Assembly: GCA_039924845.1 (NCBI GenBank)
Contig: JBDTAC010000001.1
Coordinates: 1 to 64,000 of the forward strand
Direction of reading: 5' to 3'
Length of the DNA stretch: 64,000 nt
DNA from: Bacteroidia bacterium
GTDB taxonomy: Bacteria > Bacteroidota > Bacteroidia > DATLTG01
Part shown: positions 1-10,715 of the stretch, piece by piece
How positions within the stretch are numbered: position 1 is the first letter of the stretch
Layout: the number at the start of each line of letters is the position of its first letter
Program-made: the position numbers and the translations under genes
The notes under the pieces: model-generated
Database searches by the model: none
The model's input: only the letters and a program-made list of their open reading frames with translations
What the model was told of the DNA's origin: nothing

Positions 1-609
<609 letters not shown>

Positions 610-811
610 TAAGTTTGATTTTTTCCATTAAAGGAAATGTCTCGGATTTGTTTCTCATCGGAATCTCGAATATGAATTCGAGAAACGAGGGATATTTACT
701 ATTTCTTTGGCTTCTTCAATACTTCAAAGAACTTTACTTCTTTATATTTTAATTCCCACTTTCAGGAACCAATTTCATTCGTATTCAATTTGCCTTTTTT
801 AAAAGGGAGTG

Positions 812-840
812 CAAAGATACTAATTTTTTCTTCTCTGCAA
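812..840 (-). promoter_or_regulatory. Proximal rRNA promoter (P1)
   Basis: Read on the minus strand, TATCTTTG (812-819) matches the Bacteroidota -7 box TAnnTTTG, with TTG at 838-840 about 18 bases upstream as the -33 element. It would start transcription about 200 nt before mature 16S. A hairpin around 665-682 in the leader may take part in rRNA processing. Confidence 0.7.
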
Positions 841-968
841 CTATTTTCAAAATTATTTTAAAAATAATTTTTATTCCTTTTAAATATAATGGTTAATTAT
901 AAATAAACCTTCGCATTCATCACACTTTCATTCCCACTTTTATAAAGAACTGTTTTTTTAAGGGGATG

Positions 969-999
969 CAAATGTAGAATCATTAATTTTATCTTGCAA
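969..999 (-). promoter_or_regulatory. Distal rRNA promoter (P2)
   Basis: On the minus strand TACATTTG (969-976) is a perfect TAnnTTTG box, with TTG at 997-999 and 20 bases between them. The surrounding 60-70 bases resemble those around P1 (a T-run followed by AAGGGGATGC or AAGGGAGTGC on the plus strand), suggesting the promoter arose by duplication. Confidence 0.7.
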
Positions 1000-1108
1000 C
1001 ACTTTCTATAACTATTTTTCATATTTATTCTTTTTATCAGATATATTATTGATTTACAAGGTAATAATTTTACGAAGAATATTTCCTTTTGGGCTTTATC
1101 AACACCTT

Positions 1109-1819
1109 TTAAGGGGTGGAAATAGAAACAGGAATGATTTTTCCGTTAAAATAACGATTACCATTTAGCGCAAAGCCCTTTATATAATCTGCCATTTGCA
1201 CTGCATTTACGGGTGCAGTATATTCAGGAAACGCTTTCGAAAGCATCTCTGTTTGTACTGCTCCGAGCGCTAAACAATTCAAAAAAATATTTTTCGGACG
1301 CAGTTCTTCTGCTAAACATTCCGTTAAATTTACCAATGCTGCTTTGGAAGAGCTGTAGGCTGAAAGCCCTTTAAATTTGGCACTTCCCTGAAACCCTCCC
1401 ATACTACTTATATTAACGACGTGCGTACTTCTTTCCTTTCCCATCATCGGCAACAGCGCTTGTATTAGGAACATTGGAGCAAACACATTTGTATTGTATG
1501 TATTTTGAACGTCTTGAAAAATTAATTTTTCAAACGTCCTATTGATAAGCGTTCCAGCGTTGTTTAATAAAATATCTACGGATTTTATCTCTTCGAAAAA
1601 ATAATTTTTCAAAGTAGAGATCTTCGTTACATCAGATAAATCAAAGGTTACAGGAATTATTTTTGCAGCAGCATTTATCTTCGCGCATTCTTTTTGAAGT
1701 ATTTTTAATTTCTCCGTATTACGCGCAATCGCAACAATAGTATGATTTCCATCTTTACAAAATGCCTTTACTGTTTCGAATCCAATTCCGCTACTGGCAC
1801 CTGTTACAACAATATTCAT
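1109..1819 (-). CDS. SDR family NAD(P)-dependent oxidoreductase
   Basis: A classical short-chain dehydrogenase of 236 residues. The cofactor-binding motif TGASSGIG is at residues 6-13, NNAG at 86-89, the catalytic Ser near 138-139, and Tyr155/Lys159 form YxxxK. Substrate is unknown. It is the last gene of a minus-strand operon, 6 bases after the 2-oxoacid dehydrogenase E1 gene, so it may act on acyl or keto intermediates (inference). Two copies of the window-wide AT palindrome lie inside it; one encodes Glu-Lys-Leu-Ile-Phe and the other Lys-Asn-Tyr-Phe-Phe-Glu. Confidence 0.88.
   Translation of the reverse strand: MNIVVTGASSGIGFETVKAFCKDGNHTIVAIARNTEKLKILQKECAKINAAAKIIPVTFDLSDVTKISTLKNYFFEEIKSVDILLNNAGTLINRTFEKLIFQDVQNTYNTNVFAPMFLIQALLPMMGKERSTHVVNISSMGGFQGSAKFKGLSAYSSSKAALVNLTECLAEELRPKNIFLNCLALGAVQTEMLSKAFPEYTAPVNAVQMADYIKGFALNGNRYFNGKIIPVSISTP
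1514..1614. repeat. Two intragenic copies of the AT palindrome
   Basis: 1514-1533 is a perfect 20-base palindrome (TTGAAAAATTAATTTTTCAA). 1591-1614 is a second copy with core CGAAAAAATAATTTTTC. Both lie in non-catalytic parts of the SDR gene. Confidence 0.8.
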
Positions 1820-1825
1820 ATTGAT

Positions 1826-3913
1826 TTAATAAGAAAGAATTTCTTGAATTTGTTTGCACACTTTGTCTGCATTCGGCAACATTGTGAACTCCAAAGTGGA
1901 ATTAAGTGGAATAGCTGGCAAATTTTCCGAACCAATTATATCCACGGGTGCATCTAAATAGTGAAAGCATCTTTTTTGAATGCGTCCGGCTATACTTTGC
2001 GCGAAACTATTGTTAACAGGCTCTTCCGTAAGCACAATACATTTTCCATGCGTTTTCACGGAAGCAAAAATTGTATCTTCATCTAAAGGAGCGAGCGTTC
2101 GCAAATCAATAATTTCAATTTGATTTGGAAATTTTTTTGCAGCATTTTTTGCCCAATACACGCCCATTCCGTAAGTAATCACCGTAAGCGATTTTCCTTT
2201 TTCAATCATTGATTTTTCTGCTTCTTGCACTATTCGCGCTTTTCCGAAAGGAATAATATAATCTTCATCTGGCTCAATAGTTTTCGCATCTTCCGTTCCC
2301 TTTATTTTAGACCAATACAAGCCTTTATGTTCCAACATCACCACCGGATTGGGATCGTAATAGGCGGATTTCATTAAGCCTTTTAAATCGGCTCCAGTAG
2401 ATGGATATGCAATTTTTATTCCTCGAATATTTGTCAAAACACTTTCTACACTGGACGAATGATAAGGACCTCCGCTGCCATATGCACCAATAGGAACGCG
2501 GATAATACAACTCACAGGCCATTTCCCGTTTGATAAATAACACGAACGACTTACCTCTGTGAAAAGTTGATTTAATCCAGGCCAAATGTAATCGGCAAAC
2601 TGAACTTCAACAATCGGTTTACAGCCAGTAGCTGACATTCCGACTGTACTTCCAATAATAAATGCTTCTTGAATAGGTGTATTGAAAACGCGATCGTCTC
2701 CAAATTTTTGCGCCAATGTTGCTGCTTCTCTGAAAACTCCTCCAAGTCTGCCGCCCACGTCCTGTCCGTAAAGCAAACACTCTTTGTGTTTCGCCATTAA
2801 TTCTTGCACTGCAAAAAGCGCGCAATCTACCATCACTGTTTTTTCTTTTCCTTTCGGCTCACGTTCTCCTTTTTCGATTGTAATCGGAGTTGGCGCAAAA
2901 TCATGCGTAAATAAATCTGCTGGATGTGGATCTTCTGCTTTTAACGCTTTCTCATAATCTTCACGAACAAGCTTTTCAGCCAATTTTTCTATTTTATTTA
3001 ATTCCTCCACATCAAAACCTTCCACAATAAGTTGATTGCGAAAACGCGGAAAAGGATCGCGTTTAGAGGCTTCTTCCAAATCATCACGATACCATTCTTT
3101 ACGAACGCCAGAAGTATGATGATTGAGCAAAGGAACTTTTGCATGAATCATAAACGGACGTCTTTCTTTGCGAATAATTTCCAACACTTCTTTTATTGTT
3201 TCATACGATTTAAAAAAATCACTGCCGTCAATCGTACGTGTTTCCAAGCCTTTGAAGCCTTTCGCATATTCCGTTGCATCTTGCGCCCGCGTTTCCTTTG
3301 CATTCGCAGAAATATCCCATTCATTATCTTGAATCAAATAAAGTATCGGAAATTTTTTAAGCACCGCCATCTGAAAAGCTTCTGCCACTTCACCTTCCGT
3401 AATGGAAGCATCTCCGAGCGAGCAAACCATTAGTGGTTTTTCTCCTTCTTTATAAGAAGAAATTTTTTGTTTTTCTAAATATTGAATTCCCATCGCCACG
3501 CCAGTTGCAGGGATTGCTTGCATTCCAGTTGCCGAGGATTGATGTGGAATTTTAGGCATATTATCGCGCTTCAAACTGGGATGCGAATAATACGTTCTTC
3601 CGCCCGAAAACGGATCATCGCGTTTAGCCAACAGTTGAAGCATTAATTCATAAGGTTTCATCCCGATGCCCAATAAAATACTGTCATCGCGATAATAAGG
3701 AGCAACATAATCTTGCGGCTTTAATTGCAAACCCAAAGCAAGCTGTATCGCTTCGTGTCCGCGCGAAGTAGCATGCACGTATTTTGCGGTAATTTCTTTT
3801 TTGGCTTCGTATAATTCCGTCATTGCTTTTGCGGTACACATTAATTCAAATGCTTTTCGCAGAACGGTTTCAGGAATTACAGTTTGTATTTTTTTTGTTT
3901 CGATCATCGTCAT
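1826..3913 (-). CDS. 2-oxoacid dehydrogenase E1, fused alpha-beta (thiamine-dependent)
   Basis: A 695-residue fusion of the alpha and beta subunits of a branched-chain-type 2-oxoacid dehydrogenase E1. It decarboxylates a 2-oxoacid with thiamine diphosphate and passes the acyl group to lipoyl-E2. The alpha part (about 1-340) has the TPP motif GDASITEGE followed after a normal spacing by QDNEWDIS. The beta part begins near residue 360 (VDCALFAVQEL) and contains the usual FADYIWPGLNQL segment. The fusion is common in Bacteroidota. It sits 20 bases after an enoyl-CoA hydratase-like gene and 6 bases before an SDR gene, fitting branched-chain amino acid breakdown. No E2 or E3 gene is in the window; the true substrate is not shown. 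Confidence 0.9.
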   Translation of the reverse strand: MTMIETKKIQTVIPETVLRKAFELMCTAKAMTELYEAKKEITAKYVHATSRGHEAIQLALGLQLKPQDYVAPYYRDDSILLGIGMKPYELMLQLLAKRDDPFSGGRTYYSHPSLKRDNMPKIPHQSSATGMQAIPATGVAMGIQYLEKQKISSYKEGEKPLMVCSLGDASITEGEVAEAFQMAVLKKFPILYLIQDNEWDISANAKETRAQDATEYAKGFKGLETRTIDGSDFFKSYETIKEVLEIIRKERRPFMIHAKVPLLNHHTSGVRKEWYRDDLEEASKRDPFPRFRNQLIVEGFDVEELNKIEKLAEKLVREDYEKALKAEDPHPADLFTHDFAPTPITIEKGEREPKGKEKTVMVDCALFAVQELMAKHKECLLYGQDVGGRLGGVFREAATLAQKFGDDRVFNTPIQEAFIIGSTVGMSATGCKPIVEVQFADYIWPGLNQLFTEVSRSCYLSNGKWPVSCIIRVPIGAYGSGGPYHSSSVESVLTNIRGIKIAYPSTGADLKGLMKSAYYDPNPVVMLEHKGLYWSKIKGTEDAKTIEPDEDYIIPFGKARIVQEAEKSMIEKGKSLTVITYGMGVYWAKNAAKKFPNQIEIIDLRTLAPLDEDTIFASVKTHGKCIVLTEEPVNNSFAQSIAGRIQKRCFHYLDAPVDIIGSENLPAIPLNSTLEFTMLPNADKVCKQIQEILSY

Positions 3914-3933
3914 AAACCTCCTTCTATTTTCAT

Positions 3934-4698
3934 TTAAGCTTTCGCTTTAAATTTTTCAATTGCTTTTATAGTAAAATCAGATAACACTAATTTTCCGCTC
4001 ATTTCGGCTCTTTCAATTAATAATTGATCCCAATTTTCCGTTCCTTGCCAAAATATTTTTTTTAATAACCGCATCGCTTCCGGGTTACTTTTAGAAAGTT
4101 TTTCTGCCAACGCATCAACGCCTTTATCTAATTCTTGAATCGAAGAAAATACTTCTGCATACAATCCTTTTTCTTTTGCCCATTTTGCAGTTTGCCATTC
4201 CGTTGCATTGATGGCGAGTGATGAAAATGCTGCGTTTCCAATTTTACGTTCCACCGCAGGACCAACTACGAAAGGTCCAATTCCAACCGCTAATTCACTT
4301 AATTTTACAGCAGCAGCTTCGGTGGCAAGCGTATAATCAGCTGCAGAAGCCAAGCCAACTCCACCGCCAACAGCTTTTCCTTGCACACGTGCAATTATAA
4401 ATTTAGGTGATTTTCGCATCTCATTAATAACATTAGCAAATCCAGAGAAAAATCTTTTCCCAGTTTCGATATCTTTTATGGAAATTAATTCGTCAAAAGA
4501 AGCTCCTGCGCAAAAAGTTTTTTCTCCTTCACTTTTTAAAATAATCACTTTTGTCTCCGAATTATTACTGACACCATTTATTGTTGTTGCTAATTTATTG
4601 AGCAACGCTCCAGGTAAGGAATTACTTTGCGGGTGAAAAAAAGAAATAGTTGCTATTCCGTTTTCGATACTTGTTGTTACATTTCCGTTATCTGCCAT
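3934..4698 (-). CDS. Enoyl-CoA hydratase/isomerase family protein
   Basis: A 254-residue crotonase-fold protein. The two oxyanion-hole segments are FCAGASFDEL (about residue 62) and GKAVGGGVGL (about 107). One acidic residue is kept at the first catalytic position (KLSELAVGIGP), but the second glutamate of classical hydratases (rat Glu164 region) appears replaced in the AAFSSLAIN stretch, so it may be a methylglutaconyl-CoA-hydratase-like or isomerase-type member rather than a standard hydratase. It heads the operon with the E1 and SDR genes. Confidence 0.82.
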   Translation of the reverse strand: MADNGNVTTSIENGIATISFFHPQSNSLPGALLNKLATTINGVSNNSETKVIILKSEGEKTFCAGASFDELISIKDIETGKRFFSGFANVINEMRKSPKFIIARVQGKAVGGGVGLASAADYTLATEAAAVKLSELAVGIGPFVVGPAVERKIGNAAFSSLAINATEWQTAKWAKEKGLYAEVFSSIQELDKGVDALAEKLSKSNPEAMRLLKKIFWQGTENWDQLLIERAEMSGKLVLSDFTIKAIEKFKAKA

Positions 4699-4755
4699 TT
4701 TCTTTATTATTTTGAATTACAAAGTAATCGTTTTTTCATTGATATCGAAAAAACA

Positions 4756-4821
4756 GTTTGAAAAAATAATTTTTTGAAGCATAAAAAAAGCGTTTGAAAA
4801 ATTAATTTTTCAAACGCTTTT
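4756..4821. terminator. Two palindrome copies, one a perfect 36-base hairpin
   Basis: 4786-4821 is a perfect palindrome: AAAAGCGTTTG, then AAAAATTAATTTTT, then the complementary CAAACGCTTTT. It lies 20 bases downstream of the stop of the collagen-like gene and can act as a terminator for it. A second copy (4756-4780, TTTGAAAAAATAATTTTTTG core) stands next to it, upstream of the enoyl-CoA hydratase-like gene. Confidence 0.75.
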
Positions 4822-4841
4822 AAAGATTTGTTTTTTATTTC

Positions 4842-7016
4842 TTAATGAACACGATTTTTCGAGGAGGAACCTTTTGCCGACACTCTCGTTCTAACTGTAT
4901 TTTCTTTTGAAAGAGGTTGATCAACAATAGCAGAATGCGGAAATCTCAAATCTTGGAATTTAGAATCTAACACTCCATTTTTGTATGAATCTGACTCATT
5001 AGCAACTACATGATACGTAAATTTAGCATTAGATGAACCGCCCTTCAATTCTTTTACCGTAAAGCCGTTTGCTGTTTTGTCTGTAACATATACACCATTA
5101 CAATCACCTTCTAATTGGATTATAACACGCAAAGGGTGTTGATCATTTACAGCAATATTTTTAGCGAAAATTGGATCTAAGTTAATATTAACAGAACCAT
5201 TTGATAATTGACCTTCGCCATAATCTTCAAATAAAACCTCTGGAGCTTCTGGAGAAAACATCGTGCACATTGTTCCATTTTCATCTGGAACACTTTCTGA
5301 TACAGTAGCTGGTCCTGTAGGACTATATACTTTATAATTTGTACCATTATATCTTGTAGCAACAAATACTTGTATTACGGTTCCTGTAATTGTACTATCT
5401 CCAAACTCTCCACCCGCACTTATAGTTGCATTAGAATTTGACGCTTTTCGTGCTTGACCATATACTCCAATATATTGTCCTGTAAATGCACCTCCACTAC
5501 CTTGCGGTAAATAATTGGTAAGATTAGTGCCATTTCCAGCGCCTGCAACACCTGTACTACTGTTAGCCGCTGAACCGGTCTTTGTATTATAACCCCATAC
5601 TCCAAAATCAGTATTTGTTTGTGTTACTCCAAACACACCAGTACCCAAAGAGTCAAAACCAAAAACACCATCACTACCACCTCCCAATGCTTGCCCTAAA
5701 ACACCAATACCATTGGTATTATTTGGAGTAATGAGTCCAACTACACCAATACCTGCAGCATTGTTTTGTCCTTGCACACCCACACCTGTATTGGTAACAG
5801 AAGCACCAAGTACTCCTAAATTTCCACCTGCATCTTGCCCAACAACACCAATACCTCCATTGCTATATCCATCTATGGCAATAGCACCAAGTGGGTTAAT
5901 AGCACCTGCCGTACCAGTTGCATAAGCAGAAAAAACATCATTTGCGGCAGCGGTAGTATTATTATAAACACCTGGTCCTGCAGAAAGAATTCTCATTCGC
6001 TCGTTAGTTGCAGCAGAACCACCCGTTTTTGTAACAAAACTTTGTGCATCCGTAGTACCTATAAAATTAGTACCAGCAGTGGTACCTAAATTACCTGTTG
6101 TTAACCAAGCCGCATTTGCGGAAGTAATAGGTCCGCCAGATCCAGCAGTACCGTTTACTGTAACTGTTCCATTTGTATTATATGTTACAGTAGAAAGTGT
6201 CCAACTTGGTCCTGTAGCACCTGTAGCACCAGTTGCTCCTTTTGCCCCCGCAACTCCTGCTGCTCCTGTAGCTCCAGTTGCTCCAGTTGCTCCGTTTGTT
6301 CCATTTGTTCCATTTGTTCCATTTGTTCCTGTAGCGCCAGTTGCTCCGTTTGCCCCTGCAACTCCAGTTGCTCCAGTTGCTCCATTAGTTCCGTTAGTCC
6401 CATTTGTTCCTGTAGCGCCTGTTGCACCTGTTACTCCGTTAGTTCCTGCAAGACCAGTTGCTCCAGTGGGACCTGTAGGTCCAGTTGCCCCAGTGGCACC
6501 CGGAGTACCTGCTCCGAAACCCGTTGCACCTGTTGCACCTGTGGGTCCTGTTGCGCCCGTAGCACCTGTTGTTCCTACACCTGTTGCTCCTGTAGCTCCT
6601 GTTGCGCCAGCAGTTCCAATACCTGTTGCACCAGTTGCTCCAGCAGGACCAGTTGCGCCTGGGCTACCTGCAGGACCAGTTGCACCTGGACTACCTGCAG
6701 GACCTGTCGGTCCGACAGAGCCGGAAGTAGCATTGCAAAGAGAAACCCATTTAGGAATAACTGCATTCCAATAAAAGAAACAAGCAGAATCCGTATCATA
6801 TACCAACAAAGCATTTGCCGGCGTTACAATGGCTAAACGCTGTACAGCAGTCATTCTAGGAACAAGCATCCCTTGATTGATTGATTTTAACTCGAGTATA
6901 GAAGTAGGTGCAGGAGCATTTGTTCCAATACCTACATTATTTTGCGCATGAGACATTTCGCCAAAAAGCAAAAAGCAAGCTGCAAAAATCGTTTTACAAA
7001 GGGTAGTTTTTTTCAT
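4842..7016 (-). CDS. Collagen-like repeat surface protein with tail-fibre-type N-terminus
   Basis: A 724-residue secreted protein. It has an N-terminal signal peptide ending near SHAQ, then a stretch with NVGIGT and a [10 protein letters not shown] segment, which is common at the start of Bacteroidota tail-fibre-like proteins. Residues about 100-275 are Gly-x-y collagen repeats dominated by GATGATG and GTNGTNG. The middle is a Gly/Asn-rich set of VGVxGQ-like turns that resembles fibre or beta-prism repeats, and the C-terminal 150 residues form a compact domain. It probably forms trimeric extracellular fibres (inference). The repeats are prone to copy-number change. The gene ends just before a perfect palindromic terminator. 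Confidence 0.8.
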   Translation of the reverse strand: MKKTTLCKTIFAACFLLFGEMSHAQNNVGIGTNAPAPTSILELKSINQGMLVPRMTAVQRLAIVTPANALLVYDTDSACFFYWNAVIPKWVSLCNATSGSVGPTGPAGSPGATGPAGSPGATGPAGATGATGIGTAGATGATGATGVGTTGATGATGPTGATGATGFGAGTPGATGATGPTGPTGATGLAGTNGVTGATGATGTNGTNGTNGATGATGVAGANGATGATGTNGTNGTNGTNGATGATGATGAAGVAGAKGATGATGATGPSWTLSTVTYNTNGTVTVNGTAGSGGPITSANAAWLTTGNLGTTAGTNFIGTTDAQSFVTKTGGSAATNERMRILSAGPGVYNNTTAAANDVFSAYATGTAGAINPLGAIAIDGYSNGGIGVVGQDAGGNLGVLGASVTNTGVGVQGQNNAAGIGVVGLITPNNTNGIGVLGQALGGGSDGVFGFDSLGTGVFGVTQTNTDFGVWGYNTKTGSAANSSTGVAGAGNGTNLTNYLPQGSGGAFTGQYIGVYGQARKASNSNATISAGGEFGDSTITGTVIQVFVATRYNGTNYKVYSPTGPATVSESVPDENGTMCTMFSPEAPEVLFEDYGEGQLSNGSVNINLDPIFAKNIAVNDQHPLRVIIQLEGDCNGVYVTDKTANGFTVKELKGGSSNAKFTYHVVANESDSYKNGVLDSKFQDLRFPHSAIVDQPLSKENTVRTRVSAKGSSSKNRVH
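6190..6715. repeat. Collagen-like tandem repeat DNA
   Basis: About 525 bases of degenerate 9-base units coding Gly-Ala-Thr or Gly-Thr-Asn triplets on the minus strand. On the plus strand they read as a false Pro-Val-Ala-Pro ORF. Internal blocks (runs of GTNGTN) suggest recent slippage. Confidence 0.85.
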
Positions 7017-7181
7017 TTTAATTTTAATTTTAATAAATTTTTAATTATCACGAAAGATGAATCTATTATTTTTTGGTAAAACTACAACAAAATTTCAAAC
7101 CTACAAATTTTTATTAAAATATTACGATAAAATTTTCTGATTACTTTATTTTACGAAGCAATTTATGAGGTTTGTGCTTAA

Positions 7182-7221
7182 AAAAAGGCGCTTGGAAAAT
7201 TAATTTTCTAAGCGCCTTTTT
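7182..7221 (-). terminator. Hairpin terminator containing the AT palindrome
   Basis: Arms AAAAAGGCGCTT and AAGCGCCTTTTT enclose GGAAAATTAATTTTCT. It begins 21 bases after the stop of the minus-strand lipoprotein gene and ends in a T-run, so it fits intrinsic termination. Confidence 0.8.
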
Positions 7222-7242
7222 GGGCTGAATAAAACAGTTCTG

Positions 7243-8043
7243 TTATGGGACAATCACATTGGAATTAATGGCATTAACACTAATGGCATTGTAAATCGTT
7301 CGTCCCGTGTTATAATCTTCATAAGAAGATGATGAAGCATAATTTACTGCGGCTCCATACACCGCGATATAGGCCATGGAACCTGTTGTAAATCCTGCAC
7401 CATATAAATCAGTAGCCGGGACTTCAAGCGTAAAACTAACAGCTTTTGCTCTAACATTGGTTCCATAAGTGAGTAAATAATTAGCTGGCACAGCAGACGC
7501 AGAAGAAGTTGCACCAACAAAAACAGACATTTCTCTTGCTTGATTATCCGAACCAACTGTTCCTCTTACTTTAACATATTTAGTTGTATCTCCGCCAATA
7601 ATTATCATCGTATCAACAGTTGTTACAGTAAGTGGACTAAAATTAGGTATTTGAGATATTTTTATATCCCTCTCTACGCCACCTCCTCCAACAAATCCTA
7701 ACTGTTGCACTTCGTTGGAACCATACGAAGAATCACTGACAGTTATGCTATAAGTGCCAGTGCTCACATTGGCAAAAGAATAATGTCCTAACGAATCTGT
7801 TGTTGTGCTTACTGTAGTTGTTCCAACTAAAGAGACCTTCGCATTTTTCAGATTCGAAAAAAGTTTTGTCCCATACTGATTATAAAAGGAAATATAGCCG
7901 TAAATGCTTCCTTGTAAATTCGGACCGGAAGGTCCTTGCGACCCAGTAGGTCCTGCAGATCCATCTTTTGAACACGAAGAAAACATTAATCCGATAGAAA
8001 TAGCTACCATAGAACCCATTGAAATAATTTTTTTTGCTTTCAT
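7243..8043 (-). CDS. Lipoprotein with short collagen-like stretch and carboxypeptidase-regulatory-like domain
   Basis: I place the start at 8043 (MKAKKIISMG), where the protein is a standard lipoprotein precursor: charged start, hydrophobic run and lipobox LMFSSC. An upstream ATG at 8082 would add 13 unusual residues. After the lipidated Cys come three Gly-Pro-x triplets (GPTGSQGPSGP), then a CarboxypepD_reg/SdrB-like beta-sandwich (GYISFYNQYG to SVSDSSYG), then an unclassified C-terminal half. Probably outer-membrane anchored. It shares the collagen-like motif with the neighbouring gene but is separated from it by a terminator. A -7-like box (TACTTTTG in complement, 8087-8094) lies just upstream. 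Confidence 0.75.
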   Translation of the reverse strand: MKAKKIISMGSMVAISIGLMFSSCSKDGSAGPTGSQGPSGPNLQGSIYGYISFYNQYGTKLFSNLKNAKVSLVGTTTVSTTTDSLGHYSFANVSTGTYSITVSDSSYGSNEVQQLGFVGGGGVERDIKISQIPNFSPLTVTTVDTMIIIGGDTTKYVKVRGTVGSDNQAREMSVFVGATSSASAVPANYLLTYGTNVRAKAVSFTLEVPATDLYGAGFTTGSMAYIAVYGAAVNYASSSSYEDYNTGRTIYNAISVNAINSNVIVP

Positions 8044-8086
8044 TTTTTTTATTGATTTAAAGGTTGTTGATTTTTTTATCAAAGTG

Positions 8087-8094
8087 CAAAAGTA
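8087..8094 (-). promoter_or_regulatory. Candidate -7 box of the lipoprotein gene
   Basis: TACTTTTG on the minus strand fits TAnnTTTG about 45 bases before the chosen start codon. No clear -33 TTG is seen at the normal distance. Confidence 0.35.
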
Positions 8095-8256
8095 CTTTTC
8101 TCCTTGTGAATTTTAAATGAAGATTATTAAAAAATTACGCATTCGTCCTTTTTTATGAGATGGTGGTGGGTCATAAATAATAATTTAGTCTAAATTATAT
8201 TGCATTATGGCAAAATAATATCGTATATTTACAGTCCCAATTGATTTTGTACTCCC

Positions 8257-8706
8257 ATGATCTATGAAATTCTAAAAAGTTTTGAAACAAAGTTTTCTCA
8301 CCTTAAAAAAAAGGGATTGAGAGTGGATGGACTTGCCATCACTGATCCAAAAAGGAAAACTCACGTTATTAAAGTAACACGTCCCTTGATTTTCGATAAC
8401 AGAGAATTACCGAGAATTTATCAAGGAATGATTGTAAAAACGAACATAAGCGGCGATTTGCCAAAAGAATTTGCAATTGATAGAACAAAAGAAGATTGGC
8501 ATAAACGTGAATATATTTGGGCACCTGAACGTTTTGAGAAATTTGTGGAACGCTGCTCTGGCGAAATAAAAACAAAACTCGATAATCCAAAAATGACTAA
8601 AAGCGAAATGCTCGATGCACTTTGTTTTGGTAATTTCAAAGAACACAAAGTGAAATGCGACCAATTGATAAAGGAGGGAAAATTACCAGCCTATCATAAA
8701 AATTAA
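8257..8706 (+). CDS. Conserved-looking hypothetical protein, 149 aa
   Basis: Not recognised. A soluble, lysine-rich protein of 149 residues without signal peptide or membrane segment. The N-terminal half (KGLRVDGLAITDPKRK) looks like a small beta-rich fold; the C-terminal half is helical and charged. It is a lone plus-strand gene between two minus-strand blocks and convergent with clpX. A weak TATATTTA box lies near 8224. Its stop codon lies in an imperfect AT palindrome (8696-8716). Confidence 0.6.
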   Translation: MIYEILKSFETKFSHLKKKGLRVDGLAITDPKRKTHVIKVTRPLIFDNRELPRIYQGMIVKTNISGDLPKEFAIDRTKEDWHKREYIWAPERFEKFVERCSGEIKTKLDNPKMTKSEMLDALCFGNFKEHKVKCDQLIKEGKLPAYHKN

Positions 8707-8770
8707 TTTTTGGAATGCACTTGTTGTAATTTTCTCAGTCGCTTAACTTTCTTGTTTTCCAGCTAATGTT

Positions 8771-10018
8771 TTAAGCCACTCGTAGTTTGTTGAGTGAGGA
8801 TTTTTTCAATTTTTCCTTCGCGTAAGACAAAGTGATTGCTATATTTGAAGATGATTTTTCGGAAGGAACTTCAAACATCGCATCCAACATAATGGCTTCG
8901 CAAATAGAGCGCAAACCGCGCGCACCCAGCTTAAATTCCATGGCTTTCTCCACAATTAAATCCAACACTCCTTTATCAAAACTGATATTCACTTTATCCA
9001 TTTCAAACAATTTGGTGTATTGTTTTATTAATGAATTTTTCGGTTCCGTTAATATGCTACGCAACGATTCTTTGTCCAAGGGATTTAAAAAAGTAAGTAT
9101 CGGCAATCGCCCAATCAATTCGGGAATTAAACCAAAACTTTTTAAATCTTGCGGACTTACATATTGCAATAAATTTTCTTTGTCAATTTGTTTGGATTCC
9201 GTATTCGTAGTAAATCCAAGCGTTTGTGTTTGAAGACGTCTCGCAATTTTTTTTTCAATTCCGTCGAAAGCACCTCCACAAATGAAAAGAATATTCTTGG
9301 TGTTTATCTGAATCATTTTTTGCTCCGGATGTTTTCGTCCGCCTTGCGGAGGAACGTTTACCACCGCGCCTTCTAACAACTTTAACAATCCTTGCTGCAC
9401 GCCTTCTCCAGAAACATCTCGCGTAATGGAAGGATTATCGCTTTTACGTGCGATTTTATCAATTTCATCAATAAAAACAATTCCTCGTTCTGCAGCAGCA
9501 GCGTCATAATCGGCAGCTTGCAACAAACGCGACAAAATACTTTCCACGTCTTCTCCCACATAACCAGCTTCGGTAAGCACCGTTGCATCCGCAATACAAA
9601 AAGGAACGTTTAGCATTCTCGCAATTGTGCGCGCCAACAAAGTTTTTCCTGTTCCCGTTTCACCCACCATAATTACATTCGATTTTTCAATCTCCACATC
9701 GTCCAATTTTTTTTGTTCGGATGGTTTTTGAATAAGTCGTTTGTAATGATTGTAAACCGCTACGGAAAGTACTTTCTTCGCTTCGTCTTGTCCGATAACG
9801 TATTCATCCAATTGCTTTTTTATCTCAATCGGTTTAAGCAAAGTAAGCGCCGCATGAATAGAATGTGTACTCTTTTCCTGCATTTCATCTTTCACAATTT
9901 TTTGCGCCTGTGTAATGCAATGATCACAAATATGTCCAGTGATTCCGGCAATTAAAACAGTAGTATCCTGTTTATCTCTGCCGCAAAAGGAACATTTTAT
10001 ATTGTTTTTATCAGCCAT
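8771..10018 (-). CDS. clpX: ATP-dependent Clp protease ATP-binding subunit ClpX
   Basis: A 415-residue AAA+ unfoldase that feeds substrates to ClpP. The zinc-binding domain has Cys9, Cys12, Cys31 and Cys34. Walker A GETGTGKT is at 119-126, Walker B VFIDEID near 181-187, and the pore motif AGYVGED at 151-157. [18 protein letters not shown] and the sensor region ELIGRLPI are present. Length is normal. The start ATG shares one base with the clpP stop (TAATG), so the two are translationally coupled in the order tig-clpP-clpX. Confidence 0.98.
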   Translation of the reverse strand: MADKNNIKCSFCGRDKQDTTVLIAGITGHICDHCITQAQKIVKDEMQEKSTHSIHAALTLLKPIEIKKQLDEYVIGQDEAKKVLSVAVYNHYKRLIQKPSEQKKLDDVEIEKSNVIMVGETGTGKTLLARTIARMLNVPFCIADATVLTEAGYVGEDVESILSRLLQAADYDAAAAERGIVFIDEIDKIARKSDNPSITRDVSGEGVQQGLLKLLEGAVVNVPPQGGRKHPEQKMIQINTKNILFICGGAFDGIEKKIARRLQTQTLGFTTNTESKQIDKENLLQYVSPQDLKSFGLIPELIGRLPILTFLNPLDKESLRSILTEPKNSLIKQYTKLFEMDKVNISFDKGVLDLIVEKAMEFKLGARGLRSICEAIMLDAMFEVPSEKSSSNIAITLSYAKEKLKKSSLNKLRVA

Positions 10019-10692
10019 TATTTTGCCTTTACCAAAATCTCGTCAATCATACCGTATTCTTTGGCTTCTTGAGCTGTCATCCAATAATCGCGATCACTGT
10101 CTTTCCAAACTTTTTCATACGTTTGGTTGGAATGCTTCGCGATAATTTCGTACAATTCTTTTTTTAATTTCTGAATTTCGCGTGCTGTAATTTCAATGTC
10201 GGATGCTTGCCCATCTGCGCCACCCATAGGTTGATGTATCATCACGCGTGAATGTTTCAACGCCGTACGTTTTTTCGGAGCACCAGCGCACATCAGCACA
10301 GCGCCCATGGAAGCTGCCATTCCTGTACAAATAGTTGCTACATCAGGAGCAATGTATTGCATCGTATCGTAAATCCCCAAACCTGCATAAACAGAGCCTC
10401 CTGGAGAATTCAAATAAATTTGAATGTCTTTTTTAGAATCCACCGATTCCAAAAACAATAATTGGGCTTGAATAATATTTGCCACGTAATCATTGATACC
10501 AACGCCCAAGAAAATGATCCTGTCCATCATCAAACGCGAAAAAACGTCCATCGTTGCCACGTTTAATTGACGTTCCTCAATAATTGTTGGTGAAATATAT
10601 TCGCTTTGGATAGAAGTATATTTATCAAAAACATTGCTGTTAATGCCTTTGTGTTTAATGGCATATTTGCGAAATTCATCGTTGTTAAACAT
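10018..10692 (-). CDS. clpP: ATP-dependent Clp protease proteolytic subunit ClpP
   Basis: A 224-residue serine peptidase forming the proteolytic barrel of ClpXP. The catalytic triad is Ser128 (GMAASMG), His153 (MIHQPMGG) and Asp202 (SDRDYW). The N-terminus is about 30 residues longer than in E. coli and may be processed. It lies 23 bases after tig and overlaps clpX by one base. Confidence 0.98.
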   Translation of the reverse strand: MFNNDEFRKYAIKHKGINSNVFDKYTSIQSEYISPTIIEERQLNVATMDVFSRLMMDRIIFLGVGINDYVANIIQAQLLFLESVDSKKDIQIYLNSPGGSVYAGLGIYDTMQYIAPDVATICTGMAASMGAVLMCAGAPKKRTALKHSRVMIHQPMGGADGQASDIEITAREIQKLKKELYEIIAKHSNQTYEKVWKDSDRDYWMTAQEAKEYGMIDEILVKAK

Positions 10693-10715
10693 CGTTTTTC
10701 AGTTTTAAATTTATA

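Noticed and set aside
6079-6774. 231-codon plus-strand frame rich in Pro-Val-Ala-Pro
   Set aside because: Mirror image of the minus-strand collagen repeats; no start context, and the collagen gene explains the sequence fully.
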